From JBHIAG01 sp046758465 (GTDB taxonomy: Bacteria; Acidobacteriota; Terriglobia; Acidiferrales; 2-02-FULL-67-57), in NCBI GenBank assembly GCA_046758465.1, contig JBHIAG010000027.1, positions 1 to 22,058 of the forward strand: DNA of 22,058 nucleotides, in the 5' to 3' direction. A program made the position numbers and the translations under genes. Shown piece after piece: positions 8,287 through 13,836 of the stretch. Below the pieces are notes generated by a model. The model saw only the letters and a list, made by a program, of their open reading frames with translations, did not search any database and was not told the origin of the DNA. Every line of letters begins with the position of its first letter. Position 1 is the stretch's first letter.

Positions 8287-8595
8287 ATGCCGGCACCTAC
8301 GGCAACCACGCTGAAGAAGCGGAAGAAGTCGGTGCTCAAGCGGATCCGCCAGACCGCGCGACATACGGCCCGCAACCGGCGCAACAAAGTCCTGCTGCGC
8401 CGCCAGATTAAACAGTTCCGGCGCGCGCTGGCCGCGGGTAATCGTGCGGAAGCGGAACAACTCCTACGACCGACCATCTCTTTGATTGACCGCTCAATCC
8501 AAAAAGGCATCCTCCACCCGAATACGGCCGACCGCTACAAGTCACGGCTGATGCTTCACTACAACGCGCTCCACGCGCAAGCCGCGACGAGCTAA
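8287..8595 (+). CDS. rpsT: 30S ribosomal protein S20
   Basis: A 102-residue, very basic protein matching S20, an early-binding 16S rRNA protein of the 30S subunit. The sequence is dominated by Lys/Arg helices (KKRKKSVLKRIRQTARHTARN, residues 10-30, is the N-terminal S20 core), and the C-terminal part has the conserved IDRSIQKGILHPNTADRYKS stretch that normally reads 'kG.ihkN.AarkkSrl'. It is slightly longer than E. coli S20 (87 residues), with extra residues at both ends. It has its own promoter and a strong ribosome binding site, as expected for a highly expressed gene. Its TAA stop overlaps the holA stop on the other strand: both lie within CTAA at 8592-8595. Confidence 0.95.
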   Translation: MPAPTATTLKKRKKSVLKRIRQTARHTARNRRNKVLLRRQIKQFRRALAAGNRAEAEQLLRPTISLIDRSIQKGILHPNTADRYKSRLMLHYNALHAQAATS

Positions 8596-9623
8596 GAAAC
8601 GGCCACCCGCTGGCCGCGAGGCGTCGTCAACCGCACAATCAGCGTTTCCAGGATGGTGGTGGCATCCGGCGGTGAGGACTTCAGTGACCAGTCCGCTTCC
8701 AGCAGAAGCGGGAAGGCTTGCTGCAACTCATCCGGACTGAGGCGTCGCGCCTGGTGCAGCAACGTTTCGACCCGCCCAGGGGGAGCGTGGGGAGCACCCA
8801 GGCGGCGTTTGGCTTCCCAGAGCGGTGTGCCTCGTGGTATGGCCTGCGCTTGCAGGAGCTGACGGTAGAGCCAGGCCAGCAGCCCCACGATGCCGATGGG
8901 GTTCTCGCCGGCTTCGAGCAGGCGGCGCACGCGCGCTAAAGCCTCTACTCGACGGCGCTCAGCCAGCAAATCCACCAAGTCGAACACACTAAATTGCCGC
9001 GCGGCAACGACCACGGCGGCGACGTCTGCAACACGTGCTGTGCCTCCGGCACCCACATAGGCACGCAGTTTTTTCAGTTCTTGCCGCAACCGGCTCAAAT
9101 CTGGACCCAGTGCGAAGATGAGCTCTTCGGCGGCAGCCGGTTCGAGCTGCAGACCCAACTCCTGGGCAAAACGCTGGGCGGCTGCCTGCGCCTCGGCCTC
9201 TTCCTTGGGTGAGTCGGCTGCCAGCAGTTCGCATTTTTCCAAAAGCAACCGTGCCAGCTTTGTGCGCCGGTCCAGATGCTCTGTTTCGAACAGCAGCACT
9301 GTTGCCGGGTTTGAGTCTTGGAAATAGTTTTCCAGCGCTTCCAGGTCGGATTCTCCGACGCGCTCGACATCACCGAGGACCAGGACCTGGCGGGGACTGA
9401 GCATCGGGAGCGTCTGGGCCTGGCGAAGAACCTCGGCGAGGGTCAGTTCTTTGAGGGAAAGCCGGGCCACCGCCAGGCTACGGGCCTCGGCCGGTACGGC
9501 TGCTTTGATTACCCTTTCACGATAAAGATCGCGCAAGTAGAGGTCTCTTCCCAGGAGCAGGTAGGCAGGCGCAAAGCGCTTGCGTCGAAGTTGCGCGAGA
9601 AAAGCAGCCACCTCCACGGTCAA
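8592..9623 (-). CDS. holA: DNA polymerase III delta subunit (clamp loader)
   Basis: A 343-residue protein with the layout of HolA, the subunit of the clamp loader that opens the sliding clamp. Supporting features are the N-terminal YLLLGRDLYLRDLYRERVI (20-38), MLSPRQVLVLGDVERVG (74-90) and the domain III region ending in ILETLIVRLTTPRG. As is usual for delta, there is no Walker A. The start is probably the TTG at 9623, which overlaps the lptE stop as TTGA and lies 5 bases after GGAG; a GTG at 9617 is the alternative and removes two residues. It is the last gene of the long minus-strand run. The lptE-holA adjacency is widespread in diderm bacteria, which supports both calls. Confidence 0.9.
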   Translation of the reverse strand: MTVEVAAFLAQLRRKRFAPAYLLLGRDLYLRDLYRERVIKAAVPAEARSLAVARLSLKELTLAEVLRQAQTLPMLSPRQVLVLGDVERVGESDLEALENYFQDSNPATVLLFETEHLDRRTKLARLLLEKCELLAADSPKEEAEAQAAAQRFAQELGLQLEPAAAEELIFALGPDLSRLRQELKKLRAYVGAGGTARVADVAAVVVAARQFSVFDLVDLLAERRRVEALARVRRLLEAGENPIGIVGLLAWLYRQLLQAQAIPRGTPLWEAKRRLGAPHAPPGRVETLLHQARRLSPDELQQAFPLLLEADWSLKSSPPDATTILETLIVRLTTPRGQRVAVS

Positions 9624-10180
9624 AAATTCTCCAAGATGGCGCTCACCAGGGTGGCAGCGAAATCGCGTGCCAGGCGATCCAGAGCTGGGCTGCGTTCCTC
9701 AAAAAAGCTCGCAAGATCGCCGGTAATTTCATACTGCTCGCGGAAGACAAAGCGGGGCTCCTGGTAGAGAAGCTTCTGGCTGCGAGGGTCGCGCAGGGTG
9801 ACGCTCACGCGAACCGTGATCAGAACATGGGTCGCGCGGCCGGTATCGGGATCGAAGATGACCGGGGCACTTTCGACTGCGTGCACGATGCCAGACAGCA
9901 CCGCATCGCCGGCCTCGGCCTCTCCGACCACGTGGTACCGTGAACGTGCCAGGAACTCCTCCATCACCGCGGCTGTCAGCTTTTGCTCTAACCGCATCCA
10001 GGGAGTACGATTTTCAAAGGCGGGGATGGCGATGACGTTGAGCTCGCGAGGCAAAGCATCGGCCTTGCCAGCCAGTTTATAACCGCAGGCAAGGCTTGCG
10101 AGCAGCAACACACCGAGACCCAGCCATGGGCACAGCTTGCGTTGGTTAGGTAACAAGAGCTTCGGCAAGTTCAAGTGCAT
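9620..10180 (-). CDS. lptE: LptE-type LPS assembly lipoprotein
   Basis: A 186-residue protein resembling LptE, the outer-membrane lipoprotein that plugs LptD and helps deliver lipopolysaccharide to the cell surface. It starts with a hydrophobic signal segment (about 18-31) ending at Cys32 (ASLAC), followed by GYKL, the typical first residues of mature LptE (CGYxL). The motifs LNVIAIPAFENRT (47-59) and the region GDAVLSGIVHAV (91-102) fit the family. The residue three before the cysteine is Ser rather than the usual Leu/Val, so the lipobox is imperfect. I chose the ATG at 10180; the frame stays open upstream to 10330, but that part lies inside the asd-like gene. This start overlaps that gene by 35 bases; a TTG at 10156 would overlap by 11. 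It implies an LPS-bearing outer membrane. Confidence 0.82.
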   Translation of the reverse strand: MHLNLPKLLLPNQRKLCPWLGLGVLLLASLACGYKLAGKADALPRELNVIAIPAFENRTPWMRLEQKLTAAVMEEFLARSRYHVVGEAEAGDAVLSGIVHAVESAPVIFDPDTGRATHVLITVRVSVTLRDPRSQKLLYQEPRFVFREQYEITGDLASFFEERSPALDRLARDFAATLVSAILENF

Positions 10181-11156
10181 TCCGCGCCGCCAGGCGCAGA
10201 TTGTCAGCAACAGCCCACAACCAGACGGCGGAAGTATGGCTGTGATCTCCCACGACGGGTCCCACCAGGATGTCTTCGCGTCCGGCGGAGTCGGTGATGG
10301 CAGGCACGGTGACGTCTTGCCGTACGACATGCACGTGGGTACCCGCCAGAGCGGTTTCTACGGCTGCAAGCTCAGGCGTCTGTTGGAAGTCAACCCAGAG
10401 GGAGAGGGCAAGACCATGAAAGACTGGCGCTTGCAGGAATCGCAATGCAGTCCGCGCCGCCAGTGCCGGTGCACAGCGCTCCAGCTCGCGCGCCACCACG
10501 CTCTCCACCTGGTCGAGTCGCAGTTGACTCTGGCTACCGTAACCCGCCAGGAGGTTGAAGGCGAGTTGGGCGTCGAAGATTGCCCGCGGAAATTTTTGGA
10601 AGGAGAGTAAGCGTGCTGTTTGCTCTCGCAATTCGTCCAAGGCTGCTGTCCCGCACTCTGAGACAGGCTCAAACACATTTGCCACCGCGCGCACCAGGCC
10701 GAAGCGCGCGTCAAGGGGCCGCAGCAAGGCCAGCAGCACCAGGACCGCGGGGTGCGGCGAGACAACCCAGCGGAGTACGCTGCCGTACTCGTTGTTCGGC
10801 AGGAAAGCCGCACGTACGGCAGCCCGCGGTTCTTCGAGCAGCGCGTGACTCAGGTCGATTATGACCGCGTCGGCGGCTGCCGCCCGGCGCCAGTGTTTGC
10901 GCGTGAAGTCTGGCGTGGTGGAGGCAAAGAAAACCACTTCGCCCGCCTGAAACGTCTCGGGGGCGATCGTCTGCACCACGGTGGGCTCGCCTTGGTAGTC
11001 GGTCAACTGGCCCAGTGCCTCGTCGTCATCGAGCAACGTGAGCTTCTCGACGGGCAGCGGACTGGCCGCGAGCAACTCCTTGAGTTCCTTGCCGCGCAGC
11101 GAGGTAGCACCCACGATGGCAACCCGGTAGCCTTTCTGGGCGGCTCGCTTCTCCAT
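10146..11156 (-). CDS. aspartate-semialdehyde-dehydrogenase-like protein, catalytic Cys missing
   Basis: A 336-residue protein with the fold pattern of aspartate-semialdehyde dehydrogenase (ASADH). The N-terminal nucleotide-binding motif is VAIVGATSLRGKEL, followed later by VIIDLSHAL. The C-terminal domain shows EPVSECGTAALDELREQT, equivalent to the conserved SGAG..xxEL..Q segment, and FHGLALSLWVDF, equivalent to VxxGHxxxVxVEF. At the catalytic position, where active enzymes have NPNCS, this protein reads SPHPAV, so the cysteine nucleophile is absent. It resembles E. coli Usg, an ASADH relative of unknown role, more than a working Asd. I chose the ATG at 11156, 8 bases after the pssA stop; an upstream TTG at 11168 adds four residues. 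Its place between pssA and lptE does not suggest lysine or threonine synthesis. A real asd gene should exist elsewhere. Confidence 0.78.
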   Translation of the reverse strand: MEKRAAQKGYRVAIVGATSLRGKELKELLAASPLPVEKLTLLDDDEALGQLTDYQGEPTVVQTIAPETFQAGEVVFFASTTPDFTRKHWRRAAAADAVIIDLSHALLEEPRAAVRAAFLPNNEYGSVLRWVVSPHPAVLVLLALLRPLDARFGLVRAVANVFEPVSECGTAALDELREQTARLLSFQKFPRAIFDAQLAFNLLAGYGSQSQLRLDQVESVVARELERCAPALAARTALRFLQAPVFHGLALSLWVDFQQTPELAAVETALAGTHVHVVRQDVTVPAITDSAGREDILVGPVVGDHSHTSAVWLWAVADNLRLAARNALELAEALVT

Positions 11157-11164
11157 TCCCGCTC

Positions 11165-11974
11165 TCAAGCCCGCTCAACCCTGTGCCGCTTGAGCGCCGC
11201 CACCAGCTTGCTCGCCAGTCCCGAAGAAACATAGGTAGCGGCCAGCGCCAGCAGGACGTATTCGGAGTAAACCACAATCGACCAGACGAGGATGCCCAGG
11301 CCAATCACCACGACCGAGGGATGCCGCCGGCGGAGATCAATGTCTTTGAAACTGTAGAACCGAATTGTGCCCACCATCAGGAAGGCGAGGCCTGTAACCA
11401 CGACCAGCCACACCAGTGCCCAGTACCAAGTCGCCACGGGCGTCTTGAACGCATGCACGGTGGCCGCAATCAACCCCGCGGCTGCGGGAATCGGCAAGCC
11501 GACAAAGTAGCGGTGCGCATGCGGGTCGTGTGGATGGGGATTCATACTGTAGATATTGAAGCGTGCCAGCCGCCAAGCCCCGCAGATCAAAAAGAAGAAG
11601 CTAACGATCCAGCCCACTTTATAGACGTGCTGGATCAGCTCCGGGCTCCCAGCCGTCACGAGGTTGAGCGATTTCCACCCCCACGCTAAGGCCAGAAAGG
11701 CGGGTGCGATCCCGAAACTGATGATGTCCGCCAGAGAATCAAATTCGCGCCCGAAAGGGCTGGAGGTGTTGCTCATCCGAGCCACACGGCCGTCGAGGAT
11801 GTCGAAGAGAATGGCGAAGCCGATGGCCTTGGCGGCGTTGTCGAGGTCGGCGGTGCTGCCCTTCATCGTTGACAGAATGGCGTAATAACCGCAGAGAAGA
11901 TTGGCGACGGTAAAAAAGCTTGGCAGCAGATAGATGCCGCGGCGCTGACGACGATTTTGGGCGTCTTGGTTCAT
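11165..11974 (-). CDS. pssA: CDP-diacylglycerol-serine O-phosphatidyltransferase
   Basis: A 269-residue integral membrane enzyme that joins CDP-diacylglycerol and serine to give phosphatidylserine. The CDP-alcohol phosphatidyltransferase motif D-G-x2-A-R-x8-G-x3-D-x3-D is complete: D61, G62, A65, R66, G75, D79, D83. Several hydrophobic segments follow (near 84-100, 120-137, 158-175, 183-203, 222-250), as in type II PssA. An N-terminal 13-residue basic stretch precedes the first membrane helix. The ATG overlaps the psd stop as ATGA; pairing with psd makes serine, not glycerol phosphate or inositol, the likely acceptor. Together the two enzymes supply phosphatidylethanolamine. Confidence 0.92.
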   Translation of the reverse strand: MNQDAQNRRQRRGIYLLPSFFTVANLLCGYYAILSTMKGSTADLDNAAKAIGFAILFDILDGRVARMSNTSSPFGREFDSLADIISFGIAPAFLALAWGWKSLNLVTAGSPELIQHVYKVGWIVSFFFLICGAWRLARFNIYSMNPHPHDPHAHRYFVGLPIPAAAGLIAATVHAFKTPVATWYWALVWLVVVTGLAFLMVGTIRFYSFKDIDLRRRHPSVVVIGLGILVWSIVVYSEYVLLALAATYVSSGLASKLVAALKRHRVERA

Positions 11975-12678
11975 TCGAGGATGGCGAGGATGCTCGAGCC
12001 GCCTCGCACCTGTTCTCCTGGCCGCACGCGCACCCGGCAGCGGGGCTCCAGCAAGACTTCGACCCGCGAGCCAAACCGGATCATTCCCACCCGTTCGCCC
12101 CGCGCCAGTTGGTCGCCGACTTTCTTCCAGAATTCGATGCGCCGGGCCAGGATGCCGGCGATTTGCTTGAAGGTCACGCGTGTCTGCTCGCCCTCAATCG
12201 TCACGATGTTTTGTTCATTTCTTTGTCCGGCTCGCGCGGCGACGGCCGGATGGAATTTTCCCGGCCGATGCTCTAGCTGGCGAATGGTTCCCGCAATGGG
12301 TGCGCGGTTGACATGTACGTCGAACAGTGAAAGGAAGATACTCACCTTCGTGCGCTGCTCGTTCCCTGCAAGGACAGTTTCCACAGCCAGGACGCGCCCG
12401 TCGGCCGGCGAGACAATCACACCGGGCCCGGTCGGGATCGTGCGCTCCGGGTCGCGAAAAAAGTAGAGTACAAAGCCGCCCAGCACGAAACAGACGCCGG
12501 CAGGCACTGGATGCCCCAACCCAAGGAGTACGCCACCTGCCCCTAGGGGAAGGCTCGCGAAAACAATCCTCGTACGGATCATAGGGTTTCCCGGTTGCGT
12601 TATGAGGTTTCCCTCACCAGGAAAGCCAACCGTTCGCTCAGCACGGCTGGAAACGGTAACACACTGCACGCGTGCCAT
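11971..12678 (-). CDS. psd: phosphatidylserine decarboxylase (short type)
   Basis: The enzyme decarboxylates phosphatidylserine to phosphatidylethanolamine. It is the short, archaeal-like type of about 200-215 residues. A hydrophobic N-terminal part precedes FFRDPERTIP; the core has VSPADGRV, SIFLSLFDVHVNRAP and a C-terminal RGGSSI, where the GSS serine is the site of self-cleavage that forms the pyruvoyl cofactor. The start is uncertain. The ATG at 12678 overlaps the rimI stop as TGATG and gives 235 residues; an ATG at 12582 gives 203 residues and fits family length better, since the extra 32 residues show no family feature. I report the coupled start because every other junction in this run overlaps. 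The stop overlaps the pssA start (ATGA). Confidence 0.9.
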   Translation of the reverse strand: MARVQCVTVSSRAERTVGFPGEGNLITQPGNPMIRTRIVFASLPLGAGGVLLGLGHPVPAGVCFVLGGFVLYFFRDPERTIPTGPGVIVSPADGRVLAVETVLAGNEQRTKVSIFLSLFDVHVNRAPIAGTIRQLEHRPGKFHPAVAARAGQRNEQNIVTIEGEQTRVTFKQIAGILARRIEFWKKVGDQLARGERVGMIRFGSRVEVLLEPRCRVRVRPGEQVRGGSSILAILE

Positions 12679-13067
12679 CAAGCTGAGGACAGCGGCTTGA
12701 GTGTTCGGCGGCAGACGACGGCGTCCTCTTCGGGATTCTGGTAGAAGCGGGCTTGCCGGTGGGTCTCGCGAAACCCGAAGCTACGATAGAAGGCACGGGC
12801 ACGTTGGTTGGAGTCGCGCACTTCAAGCCAGGCGCTGCGAGCGCTCTGGTTGCGGACTTCGGACAGGGCCTCCCGGAGCAGGCGCGCGGCCAGAAAGCCG
12901 ACAATACTGCCGGCTTGCGTCACCCGGAAAACACGTTCCGATTCCCCCACGAGGCGTTCGTAGTCATTGCGACGCCAGCGGGCAGCACCGGGACTGGCTT
13001 CCTGAACGCGCAGAACCGTTTCAATGTCGTTGGCGGTAGCGGGCCGAATGCTCACTTCGGTTTCCAT
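12678..13067 (-). CDS. RimI-like GNAT acetyltransferase lacking the acetyl-CoA-binding motif
   Basis: A 129-residue GNAT protein clearly related to RimI, which acetylates the N terminus of ribosomal protein S18 and is usually next to tsaB. The N-terminal half runs as expected (VSIRPATANDIETVLRVQEA, then GSIVGFLAAR, 53-62), and the C-terminal half is also typical: LLREALSEVRNQ (63-74), WLEVRDSNQRARAFYRSFGF (80-99), RFYQ and EDAVV. Between R62 and L63 the roughly 25-30 residues that form strand 4 and the Q/R-x-x-G-x-G/A loop, which binds the acetyl-CoA pyrophosphate, are missing, with the frame kept. Usual length is about 150-160. The gene overlaps the tsaB end by 16 bases and psd by TGATG. Either the protein is inactive or has another role, or the sequence carries an in-frame deletion. 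No symbol is given because activity is doubtful. Confidence 0.8.
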   Translation of the reverse strand: METEVSIRPATANDIETVLRVQEASPGAARWRRNDYERLVGESERVFRVTQAGSIVGFLAARLLREALSEVRNQSARSAWLEVRDSNQRARAFYRSFGFRETHRQARFYQNPEEDAVVCRRTLKPLSSA

Positions 13068-13747
13068 AGCAGTTCGGCGTCGGAGCGACGCACATAGTTG
13101 GCTTCCAGCCGGAGCGCATCAGTCATCTGACCGTGCGCCAGCTTGGCCCGGGCGCGCCAGGCAACCGCGTCGGCCAAGACCGGAGAAGTCTGTTCGCGCC
13201 GGGCGGATCCAAAAGGGCTCTGCGCGAGGCGAGAGGCAAAGCGCGCGAGATGCGGGCTGACGAGCGTCGGAGCTCTCGCATCCAGGCCAGCGCGCGTCAG
13301 GGCCGCGAAAAATTCCTCAAGAGTCAGCACGCGCTCGGGCTCGCGACGCACAATGTCCTCGCACGTTTTTTCGTACACGCCACCAAAGATCTGGCCACGA
13401 TAGGCATTAACGACCGGCACCAGCAGTCCCTGCGCCCGGGTGCTCTGGCAGACCGCTTCGAGCACGCTGACCGCCACGATGGGCTTGGCGTGCAGCTCCG
13501 CCAAACCCTTGATTGCAGTCAAACCTACCCGAAGCGCCGTGAACGCCCCGGGACCATTGGCCACTGCGTACACATTGATATCAGCGAGTTTCAGTTCCGC
13601 TGCAGCCAGCGCTCGCTCGATATCGCGGAAGAGCCGCACGGAGTGCTGCTCGTCGCCGGGGGTGGCCACCAGCGCGACCAAGCGGTCGTCGTGCAGCAGC
13701 GCAACGCTTGCGTCACGCGTGCTCGTATCTATGGCCAAGAGCCACAT
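13052..13747 (-). CDS. tsaB: tRNA t6A37 synthesis protein TsaB
   Basis: A 231-residue ASKHA-fold protein. TsaB is the partner of TsaD and TsaE in transferring threonylcarbamoyl to A37 of ANN-decoding tRNAs. Typical motifs are LLAIDTSTRDASVAL at the N terminus, GDEQHSVRLFRDIERAL and the family signature ANGPGAFTALRVGLTAIKGLA. The C-terminal part ends in ANYVRRSDAE, matching the family 'P.YlR..'. I chose the ATG at 13747 because the fold begins there; the frame stays open another 30 codons upstream without family likeness and across the likely promoter. It heads a seven-gene run. The substrate-making gene (TsaC/Sua5 type) is also in this window at 17829-18464; tsaD and tsaE are not. Confidence 0.92.
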   Translation of the reverse strand: MWLLAIDTSTRDASVALLHDDRLVALVATPGDEQHSVRLFRDIERALAAAELKLADINVYAVANGPGAFTALRVGLTAIKGLAELHAKPIVAVSVLEAVCQSTRAQGLLVPVVNAYRGQIFGGVYEKTCEDIVRREPERVLTLEEFFAALTRAGLDARAPTLVSPHLARFASRLAQSPFGSARREQTSPVLADAVAWRARAKLAHGQMTDALRLEANYVRRSDAELLWKPK

Positions 13748-13765
13748 GCTGCTCGCCCCGATGGG

Positions 13766-13771
13766 ATTATA
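13766..13771 (-). promoter_or_regulatory. -10 box for the tsaB run
   Basis: A perfect TATAAT on the minus strand lies 18 bases before the tsaB ATG. No good -35 box is found 16-18 bases upstream, so an activator or a weak promoter is possible. It lies in the 89-base divergent region between tsaB and mutS. Confidence 0.35.
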
Positions 13772-13795
13772 GCCCAGTGCCACGGGCCCGGCCGG

Positions 13796-13824
13796 TTTAC
13801 AAACTCGGGCACCTTGCGGATAAT
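13796..13824 (+). promoter_or_regulatory. promoter for mutS-anmK
   Basis: TTTACA (13796-13801) and GATAAT (13819-13824) are exactly 17 bases apart, each one base off consensus. The mutS ATG at 13837 lies 12 bases past the -10 box, so the leader would be about 6 bases; no Shine-Dalgarno sequence is present. A nearly leaderless mRNA is inferred. Confidence 0.5.
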
Positions 13825-13836
13825 GAGTGCAGCCCA

